From Enterococcus_E cecorum_B (GTDB taxonomy: Bacteria; Bacillota; Bacilli; Lactobacillales; Enterococcaceae), in NCBI GenBank assembly GCA_946499615.1, contig CAMMST010000039.1:1-22002 (forward strand): 22,002 nt of DNA. The letters run 5' to 3'. The notes beneath the pieces are model-generated. The model saw only the letters and a list, made by a program, of their open reading frames with translations, was not told where the DNA came from and ran no database searches. Every line of letters starts with the position of its first letter. The first letter of the stretch is position 1. Below, piece by piece: positions 8,537 through 15,647 of the stretch. A program made the position numbers and the translations under genes.

Positions 8537-9431
8537 AATCATTTAACTGATCATTTTCGGCTGGGTTTTCGCCGGCAAGCAAGCCTTTTTTTAATAAGTG
8601 ATATTTATTCTTCAAATTAACTACATTTTTTTGATAATTCTGGCTATACATAATTGAGAAGAGTGTATCTAAAATATATTGGAAGGCCACTTGCGAAGAG
8701 AACGTCCCAATTTTCCAAAAATCATATTCCGTTTGTGTCACGACTTGCACATAATCAGCTAATTCATTTAGATTGCCATGGGCATTACCGGTAAATAACA
8801 CACTAGGAATCTTTTTATCATGAAAAAGCTGTAAAAAACGCTCGTATTGCTTCACACGTCCACTATAAGATAAAATCATCACACAATCTTCTTCAGTGAC
8901 ATTCGCAGCTACCCAATCTTCATCCGCATATTCTTCACCAATAATGGGAAATCGATTAATCTTCATCAATTTATTTTGAAAACCGCGGCAACGAATCTGC
9001 GTATCCCCTTGAGCAAATATAAAAATACGTTTGGCTTTTAGCAACAGTTTTGCGACTTGTTCGAGTAAAGGATAGTCAAGCTGCACGACCGAACGTTGAA
9101 TCGTCTCAGTATACAAAGTGGCCATTTTCTTTGCGATGACTTCTGAATTATCACTTGGTTCAAAAGGAAAGTTTGGATTGACATTGTCGATTTTATGCAG
9201 ATTACGATAAACAATCTCGACCAGTTCTGCCTTGAATTCCTTAAATCCTTCATAATCTAGTTTTTTGGCTAGACGTACGATGGCAGAATGGGAAGTATAC
9301 GTTTTTTTTGCCAAGTCTTCAATGGTCATTTGCGGAATTTCATCGATATGACTCAAGATAAAAGTCGCAATTCGCTCTTCATTGGCGGTTAAGTTGGTGG
9401 TTGCTTGTAATTTATCGAGCAAGAACATCAT
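8535..9431 (-). CDS. MurR/RpiR-family transcriptional regulator with SIS domain
   Basis: A 298-residue regulator on the minus strand. The N-terminal HTH_6 domain (about 5-78) contains the family pattern LTANEERIATFIL, MTIEDLAKKTYTSHSAIVRLAKKLDYEGFKEFK. The C-terminal SIS domain (about 125-260) binds sugar phosphates, with AKRIFIFAQGDTQ and an ILSYSGR loop visible. The ATG follows the minus-strand ribosome binding site GGGAG. A second ATG directly after it (9428) is equally possible. The gene is divergent from the Gfo/Idh/MocA oxidoreductase gene across a 332-bp gap rich in inverted repeats, so it may control that gene and itself. The sugar it senses is not evident. Confidence 0.9.
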   Translation of the reverse strand: MMFLLDKLQATTNLTANEERIATFILSHIDEIPQMTIEDLAKKTYTSHSAIVRLAKKLDYEGFKEFKAELVEIVYRNLHKIDNVNPNFPFEPSDNSEVIAKKMATLYTETIQRSVVQLDYPLLEQVAKLLLKAKRIFIFAQGDTQIRCRGFQNKLMKINRFPIIGEEYADEDWVAANVTEEDCVMILSYSGRVKQYERFLQLFHDKKIPSVLFTGNAHGNLNELADYVQVVTQTEYDFWKIGTFSSQVAFQYILDTLFSIMYSQNYQKNVVNLKNKYHLLKKGLLAGENPAENDQLND

Positions 9432-9763
9432 TATTTCTCCCTATTCAAATTATTGTCAATCCATTATAGCATATGGCAAACTGAAGAAAAAATAAAAACT
9501 TCAGTTATCTAAAAAATTGTGAAACTTTTTAGCAATATCGTAAAATGTTTTACTTGTGTAGATTTCAAAGTTGATCAAAATGCTAGAAATAAGTTAAATG
9601 AAATAATGAACAAAGTAAACAAAAAAGTTATCGGTAAACAAAATGTTCAATGATTTAATATTTGCCTAGTGATTTATGAAAGATATTGCCAAAACATAAT
9701 GCGAGAATTGTCTATACCACTTTTTTCTTGCTATAATGCAATTCGGAATGGGAGGGTTTTTTC
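9432..9763. other. Divergent intergenic region with inverted repeats
   Basis: This 332-bp AT-rich gap separates two divergent genes. It holds a minus-strand extended -10 box, TGCTATAAT (TATAAT at 9468-9463), for the RpiR gene. An exact 8-bp inverted repeat, AACTGAAG (9479-9486) with CTTCAGTT (9499-9506), lies just upstream of that box. A palindrome GTAAAA-TG-TTTTAC lies at 9540-9553, and GTAAACAAAA occurs twice (9615 and 9634). The plus-strand promoter is listed separately. No gene is seen. Confidence 0.6.
9708..9737 (+). promoter_or_regulatory. Promoter of the Gfo/Idh/MocA oxidoreductase gene
   Basis: The -35 TTGTCT (9708-9713), an 18-bp spacer and the -10 TATAAT (9732-9737) form a sigma-70-type promoter with an extended TGC before the -10. 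The ribosome binding site GGGAGGG follows shortly before the ATG at 9764. Confidence 0.8.
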
Positions 9764-10780
9764 ATGTTAACAGTAGCATACATTGGAAATGGCAAGAGCA
9801 CGAATCGGTATCACATGCCCTTTGCATTAAAACAAAAAGACAAAATTCGTGTTAAGACGATTTATTCCAGACACTTATCTCAAGCTTGGACGCCAATTGA
9901 AGGGGTACATTATACCACGAATATTGAGGATGTTTACCAAGATGATGAGATTCAGTTAGTGATTATTACGACACCGAATGCTTCACACTATCCATTAGCC
10001 AAAGATTGTTTGTTACATGGAAAGAATGTTTTAGTTGAAAAGCCGTTTTCATTAAGTTATGACGAGGCACAAGAATTATTTGACCTTGCGAATGAGAAAG
10101 GACTTTTTGTGCAATGTTATCAAAATCGTCGCTTTGATTCGGACTTTTTAACGGTACAAAAAGTGATTGAAAGTGGCAAATTAGTAGATTTATTGGAAGT
10201 GGAAATGCATTTTGATTATTTCCGTCCAGAAGTGCCACAAAGCGTGGACCATTTTTCAGTGGCCGAAAGTTTCCTATATGGGCATGCCTGTCATACGCTT
10301 GACCAGGTGATTTCCTACTTTGGTGAACCGGATCATGTGCATACTGAAGTGCGTCAATTACTTGGTGAAGGCCGCATGAATGATTACTTCGACCTTGATT
10401 TGTATTATGGTAAGTTAAAAGTTTCTGTGAAATCAAGTTATTTCCGCATCAAACCACGCCCAAGTTTCATCGTCTATGGAACAAAAGGCATGTTTGTGAA
10501 AGAAACCAAAGACCGCCAAGAAGAGCACTTGAAGATGTTTTATATGCCGACTCATCCTGATTTTGGGATTGATTTACCAGAGCATTATGGCACTTTAACT
10601 TATGTAGATGACTGTGGCAACTACCATGAAGAAAAAGTCATCTCAGAAGTGGGCGATTATAGCCGTTTTTACGAGGCCCTTTACGATACGCTAGTGTTAG
10701 GTAAGGAAAAACTCGTAAAAGATGAAGAAACACTGCTTCAGATGAAATTATTAGAGGCTGCTATCCACCAGCTTTCGTAA
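9764..10780 (+). CDS. Gfo/Idh/MocA-family NAD(P)-dependent oxidoreductase
   Basis: A 338-residue dehydrogenase. An N-terminal Rossmann fold (about 1-120) carries a GNGKSTNR nucleotide-binding turn, and the family's EKPFSLSYDEA motif, which contributes a lysine to the active site, is at about residue 93. The C-terminal alpha/beta domain follows (about 125-330, with the GHACHTLDQV segment normally near the catalytic His). Relatives act on sugars, inositols or similar polyols. The substrate cannot be told here. The gene has its own strong promoter, a clear terminator after it, and a divergent RpiR regulator next door, all consistent with a small sugar-derivative regulon. Confidence 0.9.
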   Translation: MLTVAYIGNGKSTNRYHMPFALKQKDKIRVKTIYSRHLSQAWTPIEGVHYTTNIEDVYQDDEIQLVIITTPNASHYPLAKDCLLHGKNVLVEKPFSLSYDEAQELFDLANEKGLFVQCYQNRRFDSDFLTVQKVIESGKLVDLLEVEMHFDYFRPEVPQSVDHFSVAESFLYGHACHTLDQVISYFGEPDHVHTEVRQLLGEGRMNDYFDLDLYYGKLKVSVKSSYFRIKPRPSFIVYGTKGMFVKETKDRQEEHLKMFYMPTHPDFGIDLPEHYGTLTYVDDCGNYHEEKVISEVGDYSRFYEALYDTLVLGKEKLVKDEETLLQMKLLEAAIHQLS

Positions 10781-10812
10781 TTTCAGATTTAAACTATATA
10801 CTACTAGCCATT

Positions 10813-10865
10813 GACAGAGCCTTTTTATGTTTTTTCCTGACATAAAAGGGCTTTGTCTGTTTTTT
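10813..10865 (+). terminator. Intrinsic terminator after the oxidoreductase gene
   Basis: GACAGAGCCTTTTTATG (10813-10829) pairs with CATAAAAGGGCTTTGTC (10841-10857) over 17 positions, with two G-T or mismatch pairs, followed by TGTTTTTT. Confidence 0.88.
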
Positions 10866-10901
10866 AGGCATTTCTCAGCTTCCCAGGATTGTTTATGACT
10901 G

Positions 10902-10930
10902 TTGTAAAGAAACACGTCGTTCGTTATAAT
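10902..10930 (+). promoter_or_regulatory. Promoter of the methyltransferase-DUF2829-SDR unit
   Basis: The -35 TTGTAA (10902-10907), a 17-bp spacer and a perfect -10 TATAAT (10925-10930) form the promoter. The -10 overlaps the ATG at 10929 that would open the longest reading frame, so that ATG lies upstream of the transcript start and cannot be the real start. Confidence 0.8.
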
Positions 10931-10967
10931 GGAGGAAGTTGATAATCAAAGGAAAGGAATTAATAAT

Positions 10968-11678
10968 TTGAGAAATGAAATGATGCACCGTCCTGTGGTG
11001 ATGAAAGAATTAGTCCAATACCTAAGAACGGCACAAAAACCTTTAGCTGGTGAGCTGGGCAAGGTTGAACGTGAGGCCAATGAACAAGAAGTGCCCATTA
11101 TTCCGCATGAAACCGTGGTCTTTATGCAATTTTTACTAGGCCAAATCAAGCCACAAAATATATTAGAAATAGGTTGTGCGATTGGTTTTTCTTCTAGTTT
11201 AATGGCACAATTTGTCGGTGAAAACGGTCATGTGACTACCATTGATCGCTTCGATGTAATGATTGAAAAAGCTAAGAAAACTTACGAACGTCTTGGCTTA
11301 ACCGATAAAGTCACACTTTTGGAAGGCCAAGCTGCGGATATTTTACCCACATTGACGGGTCCATATGATTTTATTTTTATGGATAGTGCGAAGTCAAAAT
11401 ACATCGAGTTCTTGCCAGAGTGTCTACGGTTATTGAAAAAAGGTGGCGTCTTGATGGTGGATGATATCTTCCAAGGAGGCACCATTTTAGATCCTTATGA
11501 AAGCATTCCTCGTGGGAAACGTGCCATTCATCGTAAACTAAATGAATTTTTACAAGTGATTAATACCCACCCCGATTTAACGACTTCACTTGTACCTTTA
11601 GGGGATGGTATTGCTTTGATTACCAAAGAAGTGGATGAAATAGATGCCACAACATTACGGATATCGGAGGAAGGATAA
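10968..11678 (+). CDS. SAM-dependent O-methyltransferase family protein
   Basis: A class I SAM methyltransferase of the bacterial O-methyltransferase family (COG4122, YrrM-like), 236 residues from the chosen start. Motif I, binding SAM, is visible as ILEIGCAIGFSSSLM. An acidic residue follows in TTIDRFD, and the later FIFMDSAKSKY and GVLMVDDIFQGG motifs are typical, with their aspartates near the metal/SAM site. The start is set to TTG 10968 because GGAAAGGA (10951-10958) lies 9 nt before it and the promoter -10 covers the upstream ATG. B. subtilis YrrM (TrmR) modifies tRNA wobble uridine, but the neighbours here differ from the usual yrrM context, so the substrate is open. First gene of a three-gene unit. 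Confidence 0.85.
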   Translation: MRNEMMHRPVVMKELVQYLRTAQKPLAGELGKVEREANEQEVPIIPHETVVFMQFLLGQIKPQNILEIGCAIGFSSSLMAQFVGENGHVTTIDRFDVMIEKAKKTYERLGLTDKVTLLEGQAADILPTLTGPYDFIFMDSAKSKYIEFLPECLRLLKKGGVLMVDDIFQGGTILDPYESIPRGKRAIHRKLNEFLQVINTHPDLTTSLVPLGDGIALITKEVDEIDATTLRISEEG

Positions 11679-11679
11679 T

Positions 11680-11910
11680 ATGACATTTGAAGAAGTATTG
11701 CCAGAATTAAAAAAAGGAGCGAAAATCATTCGACAAGGTTGGAGTGGCTATGAATTATATGTCACTTTAGTATCAGGACAAACCTATGATGAATCACCAG
11801 TGACACCCTATTTATTAATCAAAACCTCAGATGAAGGATTTTCAAGTTTTGCCCCAACAGTTTGTGATATTTTAGCTGACGACTGGCAAATTGTGGAATA
11901 TGCCAAATGA
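11680..11910 (+). CDS. DUF2829 (Tad2-like) small protein
   Basis: A 76-residue protein made up of a single DUF2829 domain: MTFEEVLPELKKGAKIIRQGW, then TPYLLIKTSDEGF, ending in CDILADDWQIVE. These are the family's landmarks (FxxAL.xLkxGkkvxRxGW, PYLxxKT, DlLAxDWxxv). Phage members of this family include Tad2, which binds the gcADPR signal of Thoeris defence. Here the gene is set in a metabolic operon, 1 nt after the methyltransferase stop and overlapping the SDR start by 4 nt. No phage genes are near, so a defence role is not shown. The start at 11680 is chosen for its GGAGGAAGG site. A longer frame to 11644 would overlap the upstream gene. Confidence 0.82.
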   Translation: MTFEEVLPELKKGAKIIRQGWSGYELYVTLVSGQTYDESPVTPYLLIKTSDEGFSSFAPTVCDILADDWQIVEYAK

Positions 11911-12647
11911 GTGAATTTAAAGAAAAAGTCGTGCTTGTCACAGGGGTAGCATCGGGCATTGGTTTGGCGCAGGCGAAGATTTTTCTAGCTAATGGTGCCA
12001 AAGTTTTTGGGGTGGATTGCCAAGAAATGCCGGAAAATCTTGCGGATAGTCCTCGCTTTGTTTATTTTCAAGGGGATGTGAGCGATAGTCAAGTCTGTAA
12101 ACAAGCCGTAGAAAAGTGCTGTCAACATTTTGGTAAAGTAGATATTTTGCTAAATACAGCAGGTGTTCTAGATAATTATGCAACCATAGCTGAGACTTCA
12201 ATCGATCAGTGGCATCAAGTATTGCGGACAAATTTGGATAGTATGTTTTATTTTTGTAAGCTAGTTATTCCGCAAATGATACAAGCTGGCGGTGGGGTGG
12301 TCATCAATATGGCTTCGGTTGCTAGTCTTGTCGCAGGTGGTGGCGGTGTGAGCTATACTGCTTCTAAGCATGCCATTGCCGGACTGACCAAACAACTTGC
12401 TTATGATCATGGGAAAGACCACATTTCTGTTAAGGCCATTGCTCCAGGTGCGATTCAAACCCCAATGAATGCAGCTGATTTTGCAGGCGATGGTACGATG
12501 GCGCAATGGGTTGCTGATGAAACACCGGTCAAACGCTGGGCCCAAGCAGCCGAAGTCGCCGAGCTTACTTTGTTTTTAGCTAGTGAAAAAAGTAGTTATC
12601 TTCACGGTGCCATCGTTCCGTTTGATGGCGGTTGGACGATTAAATAA
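11907..12647 (+). CDS. Short-chain dehydrogenase/reductase (3-oxoacyl-ACP reductase-like)
   Basis: A 246-residue SDR oxidoreductase with a full classical layout: cofactor motif TGVASGIG (about 12-19), NTAG at 83-86 (most members read NNAG), Ser137, and Tyr150/Lys154 in YTASKHA. The C-terminal PFDGGWTIK resembles FabG-type reductases, but a second FabG-like annotation is common for SDRs of unknown substrate. The ATG overlaps the stop of the DUF2829 gene (ATGA), which indicates translational coupling. A terminator follows directly. The substrate is unknown. Confidence 0.9.
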   Translation: MSEFKEKVVLVTGVASGIGLAQAKIFLANGAKVFGVDCQEMPENLADSPRFVYFQGDVSDSQVCKQAVEKCCQHFGKVDILLNTAGVLDNYATIAETSIDQWHQVLRTNLDSMFYFCKLVIPQMIQAGGGVVINMASVASLVAGGGGVSYTASKHAIAGLTKQLAYDHGKDHISVKAIAPGAIQTPMNAADFAGDGTMAQWVADETPVKRWAQAAEVAELTLFLASEKSSYLHGAIVPFDGGWTIK

Positions 12648-12656
12648 GATATTTTC

Positions 12657-12697
12657 AAGCCACAAAGGTATTTCAACTACTTTTGTGGCTTGTTTTT
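12657..12697 (+). terminator. Intrinsic terminator after the SDR gene
   Basis: AAGCCACAAAGGTA (12657-12670) pairs with TACTTTTGTGGCTT (12678-12691) with one G-T pair and a 7-nt loop, followed by GTTTTTG. Confidence 0.9.
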
Positions 12698-12723
12698 GTA
12701 CTTTGACTTGCAAAGTAGTATGG

Positions 12724-12752
12724 TTTACATGTATAATCACAGTAGATATAAT
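12724..12752 (+). promoter_or_regulatory. Promoter of the SorC-family regulator gene
   Basis: The -35 TTTACA (12724-12729), a 17-bp spacer and TATAAT (12747-12752) form the promoter. AATCACA (12735-12741) lies inside the spacer, and a TCACA-TT-TGTGA palindrome (12756-12767) starts just after the -10, placed for autoregulation. Confidence 0.75.
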
Positions 12753-12755
12753 ATT

Positions 12756-12769
12756 TCACATTTGTGATT
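12756..12769. promoter_or_regulatory. Candidate SorC-family operator at the regulator's own promoter
   Basis: The palindrome TCACATTTGTGA continues as TT. The 13-mer CACATTTGTGATT (12757-12769) is the exact reverse complement of AATCACAAATGTG at 13900-13912 in the sorbose operon leader. The shared 13-mer in two linked promoter regions suggests a common regulator, most simply the one encoded between them. Confidence 0.55.
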
Positions 12770-12789
12770 GCGTTGAGAGGGGTGATATT

Positions 12790-13737
12790 TTGGAAAATAA
12801 TGAAGATCGTATGCTAGTTAGAATAGCAGAAATGTATTATTTAGAGAATAAGAATCAAAGTGAAATTGCAAAAGAATTGAATATTCATCGAACAACTATT
12901 AGCAGATTATTAAAAAGAGCAAGAAACGAACAGATTGTAAATATTACCATTAATTATGATAAAGCAGGAACATACATTGTAGAGAAGAAATTGGTAGAAA
13001 AATATAATATCAGAAAAGCAATAGTAGTTCCAGTTGCACCTGATTTATCAAGAGAACAAAAAGATTTACTATTAGCAAGTAATTTGGGGGATTATCTGAA
13101 AGAAATATTACATAATGATATGAATATTGGCTTTTCATGGGGGGCAACAATGGCTGCTGTGCCAAAAGGACTTCCTAATTTGGATTTGGAAAATATTTTA
13201 TGCATTCCGATGATTGGAGGTCCTTCTGGAAGATTGTCTAGTGAATATCATGTAAATACTATTGCTTATGAAGCTGCAAAAAAATTAAATGGTAAAGCAT
13301 TAATGATTGATTCACCTGCATTTCCAGAGACATTGGATTTAAAAAAATCACTGATGGAAAATGATTATAATCAAAAATTAATTGATTATTGGCGCAGTCT
13401 AGATATTGCAATTATGGGAATTGGTACCCCTGCTTTAAAGGTAAGTGAAAGTTGGAAACAGTTCTATGGTGAAGACGTATTATGCTATTTAGAGGAAAAA
13501 AATGTGGCGGGAGATATTGTTTCTAGATTTTATGATAATCAAGGAAATCATATAGATAATCAGCTCGACAATCGCATAATTGGAATTGATATTAATGTAC
13601 TTAAGAGAATTGACTATAAAATTGGAATGGCTTCCATGTATGGAAAGGTAGATTCAATTCACGCAGCTTTATTAGGAAAGTACATTAATGTATTAGTAAC
13701 AACAGAAGAAATTGCAAAAAAATTATTAGAAAAATAG
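12790..13737 (+). CDS. sorR: SorC/DeoR-family sugar-binding transcriptional regulator of the sorbose operon
   Basis: A 315-residue regulator. The N-terminal HTH (about 5-55) reads QSEIAKELNIHRTTISRLLKRAR, the SorC-family DNA-recognition helix. The rest (about 60-312) is the sugar-phosphate-binding domain, with the family's GFSWGATMAAV and IMGIGTPAL segments. The open frame extends upstream to 12583 over the SDR gene and its terminator, so the start is set to TTG 12790, 5-8 nt after GAGAGGGG and matching usual family length. It is transcribed in the same direction as the sorbose operon but has its own promoter and terminator. It probably responds to L-sorbose or sorbose-1-phosphate. The symbol follows Lactobacillus casei naming. 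Confidence 0.87.
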   Translation: MENNEDRMLVRIAEMYYLENKNQSEIAKELNIHRTTISRLLKRARNEQIVNITINYDKAGTYIVEKKLVEKYNIRKAIVVPVAPDLSREQKDLLLASNLGDYLKEILHNDMNIGFSWGATMAAVPKGLPNLDLENILCIPMIGGPSGRLSSEYHVNTIAYEAAKKLNGKALMIDSPAFPETLDLKKSLMENDYNQKLIDYWRSLDIAIMGIGTPALKVSESWKQFYGEDVLCYLEEKNVAGDIVSRFYDNQGNHIDNQLDNRIIGIDINVLKRIDYKIGMASMYGKVDSIHAALLGKYINVLVTTEEIAKKLLEK

Positions 13738-13747
13738 TTATTACTTT

Positions 13748-13794
13748 ATCAAGTGTATAAATTCAATCTTCATGGGTTTATACACTTGATTTTT
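13748..13794 (+). terminator. Intrinsic terminator after the SorC-family regulator
   Basis: A perfect 14-bp stem, ATCAAGTGTATAAA (13748-13761) with TTTATACACTTGAT (13777-13790), has a 15-nt loop and is followed by TTTT. Confidence 0.9.
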
Positions 13795-13806
13795 ACCCTG
13801 AACAAA

Positions 13807-13838
13807 CAAATGTGATTCTAAAATAAAAAATGTGCAAA
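13807..13838. promoter_or_regulatory. Candidate activator sites upstream of the sorbose operon promoter
   Basis: AAATGTGATT and AAATGTGCAA place TGTG at 13811 and 13831, exactly 20 bp apart, on the same face of the helix and immediately upstream of the -35 at 13845. The motif resembles the palindrome at the regulator promoter. The position suits activation by the SorC-family protein. Confidence 0.5.
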
Positions 13839-13844
13839 AATATA

Positions 13845-13873
13845 TTGACAGCGATTTCAAAAAGAAGTAGAAT
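13845..13873 (+). promoter_or_regulatory. Promoter of the sorbose operon
   Basis: A consensus -35 TTGACA (13845-13850), a 17-bp spacer and the -10 TAGAAT (13868-13873) form the promoter, about 50 bp before the first gene. Confidence 0.85.
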
Positions 13874-13899
13874 TAAAAATGTAGAAAATGTTAAAAATA

Positions 13900-13912
13900 A
13901 ATCACAAATGTG
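13900..13912. promoter_or_regulatory. Candidate operator in the sorbose operon leader
   Basis: AATCACAAATGTG is identical in reverse complement to 12757-12769 at the regulator promoter. It lies downstream of the promoter and just before the GGAGGG ribosome binding site, a position suited to repression when no inducer is present. Confidence 0.5.
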
Positions 13913-13926
13913 CAGGAGGGCTTGGC

Positions 13927-14727
13927 ATGAGTTGGTTAGAAATTGAAAACAAGGTAGTCGTTGTAACAGGGGGTTCATCTGGAATTGGCGCAAGTATTGT
14001 GAAACTATTGATTAATCAAGGTTGTTTAGTTGCAAACGTTGATTTACGAGAAGGAGATTTTTTGAGTAATCAATTAAAATTTTATCAAACAGATATTACC
14101 AATCGTGAATCAGTAAATAGTACTGTAGAAAATATTGTTCGGGATTTTGGTCGAATTGATGCATTAGTTAATAACGCAGGCATAAATATTCCTGCATTAC
14201 TAGTTGATGAAAAGTATACTGAGAATGGTAAGTATGAGATATCTGAAAATCTATTTGATAAGATGATAAATGTAAATCAAAAAGGATTATATTTTATGAG
14301 TCAGGCTGTAGGTAAAATTCTCGTTTCTCAAAGAAATGGTGTAATTGTAAATATGTCATCTGAATGTGGATTAGAAGGTTCAGAAGGTCAAAGTATTTAT
14401 GCGGCAACAAAAGCTGCAGTTAATAGCCTTACAAGGTCTTGGGCAAAAGAACTAGGTAAGAAAAATGTTAGGGTTGTTGGGGTAGCTCCTGGAATAATGG
14501 AAGCAACAGGCTTAAGAACAATTGAGTATGAAACAGCACTATCATATACTCGTGATATCACTATCGAACAGCTAAGAAGTGGATATACTAATTTTAAATC
14601 TATCCCAATTGGAAGAGAAGGAAAATTAGAAGAAGTAGCAAATTTGGTAGCATTCTTTATATCTGATAAGTCTGCTTATATTGATGGCGTTACCGTCAAT
14701 ATTGCAGGCGGTAAAACAAGAGGGTGA
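13927..14727 (+). CDS. sorF: Sorbitol-6-phosphate 2-dehydrogenase (SDR family)
   Basis: A 266-residue SDR that oxidises D-sorbitol-6-phosphate to fructose-6-phosphate with NAD, the last step of L-sorbose use. Visible are the cofactor motif TGGSSGIG (14-21), NNAG (82-85), Ser145 and Tyr158/Lys162 in YAATKAA. The stretches NQKGLYFMSQAVGK, GLEGSEGQS, APGIMEATGLRT and the end NIAGGKTRG are characteristic of the SorF/GutF group from lactobacilli. The start at 13927 follows AGGAGGG by 6 nt. The open frame to 13888 lacks a ribosome binding site. First gene of the operon, 4 nt before the EIIA gene. Confidence 0.92.
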   Translation: MSWLEIENKVVVVTGGSSGIGASIVKLLINQGCLVANVDLREGDFLSNQLKFYQTDITNRESVNSTVENIVRDFGRIDALVNNAGINIPALLVDEKYTENGKYEISENLFDKMINVNQKGLYFMSQAVGKILVSQRNGVIVNMSSECGLEGSEGQSIYAATKAAVNSLTRSWAKELGKKNVRVVGVAPGIMEATGLRTIEYETALSYTRDITIEQLRSGYTNFKSIPIGREGKLEEVANLVAFFISDKSAYIDGVTVNIAGGKTRG

Positions 14728-14731
14728 AAAT

Positions 14732-15151
14732 ATGTTTGATGTAATCTTAATTGGACATGGAAAATTAGCAGTTGAGATGAAAAATTCTGCGGAAATGATA
14801 TTTGGTAAACTTGATAGCTTTATTCCTATAACTTTTGAATTGGGAGAGGGGGTTGATGATTTAAAAAAGAAAATTGAAAAAATAGTAGAAAAGGGAAAAA
14901 GCTATCTAATTTTTGCAGATTTGTTTTGTGGAACTCCGTATAATGCTAGCTGTGCTTTTAGACTTCAGAATACTGAAAATAATATTGAAATATTATCTGG
15001 AATGTCATTACCGTTAGTATTAGAAGTGGCAAGTATGAGGGAAACATATCCTTTACATGAAGCTATTAGCGTGATTATGGAAAATTCACAACAAGTTGTA
15101 AAGAGATTTGCTGAATTTGAAGATGAGGAGGATGATTTTGATGAAGATTAA
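14732..15151 (+). CDS. sorA: PTS mannose/sorbose-family transporter subunit IIA
   Basis: A 139-residue EIIA of the mannose family, which carries phosphate from HPr to EIIB for sorbose uptake. The phospho-acceptor is His9 in VILIGHGKLA. The DLFCGTPYNASC segment is typical of the fold. The start at 14732 is chosen for the AGAGGGTGA site (overlapping the sorF stop) 5-8 nt before it. The acidic C-terminus (FEDEEDDFDED) overlaps the EIIB start by 11 nt, which suggests coupled translation. Confidence 0.9.
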   Translation: MFDVILIGHGKLAVEMKNSAEMIFGKLDSFIPITFELGEGVDDLKKKIEKIVEKGKSYLIFADLFCGTPYNASCAFRLQNTENNIEILSGMSLPLVLEVASMRETYPLHEAISVIMENSQQVVKRFAEFEDEEDDFDED

Positions 15152-15629
15152 GTTATCTCGTATTGATGATCGCTTAATACATGGTCAAGTCGCAACTGTT
15201 TGGGCTAAAGAAGCAGGGGCGGAACGAATTATTGTTGTAAGTGATGAAGTAGCAAATGATGATGTAAGAAAAATATTAGTAAAGCAAGCTGCTCCTCCTG
15301 GAATTAAGGTAAATATTGTTTCGGTGGAAAAGGCAATCAAGGTCTTTAATAATCCTAAATACGAAAATGAAACCGTATTCTTTTTGTTTGTTGGTCCTGA
15401 AGATGTTCTAAGATTAGTGGAAAATGGAGTTCCAATTAAGTCGTTAAATATTGGAGGAATGCATTTTAAAACTGGGCGTACTCAAGTGACTAAAGCTGTT
15501 TCAGTTGATAAGAAAGAGGCTGATTGTTTTAGAAAACTTGCTTCACTTGGTGTTGAATTAGATTTACGTGTAGTTGCAACAGATACGAAAGGTAATTTTG
15601 AAGCTAAATTAAAAGAAGCAGGATTTTAA
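15141..15629 (+). CDS. sorB: PTS mannose/sorbose-family transporter subunit IIB
   Basis: A 162-residue EIIB of the mannose/fructose/sorbose family. The phosphorylated residue is His14 in the invariant RIDDRLIHGQVATVW. The LNIGGMHFKTGRTQVTKAV stretch is also typical. The ATG at 15141 lies 8 nt after GAGGAGGA. The frame open to 15108 would add residues not found in the family. It receives phosphate from SorA and passes it to the sugar at SorCD. Confidence 0.93.
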   Translation: MKIKLSRIDDRLIHGQVATVWAKEAGAERIIVVSDEVANDDVRKILVKQAAPPGIKVNIVSVEKAIKVFNNPKYENETVFFLFVGPEDVLRLVENGVPIKSLNIGGMHFKTGRTQVTKAVSVDKKEADCFRKLASLGVELDLRVVATDTKGNFEAKLKEAGF

Positions 15630-15647
15630 TAAAGGGGGTTTTTCATT

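Noticed and set aside
9966..10436. Minus-strand 156-codon frame inside the Gfo/Idh/MocA gene
   Set aside because: It has no start context or recognisable motifs, and the plus-strand gene is clear.
12583..12789. N-terminal extension of the SorC-family regulator frame
   Set aside because: It overlaps the SDR gene's end, its terminator and the regulator's own promoter, and the TTG at 12790 has a good ribosome binding site.
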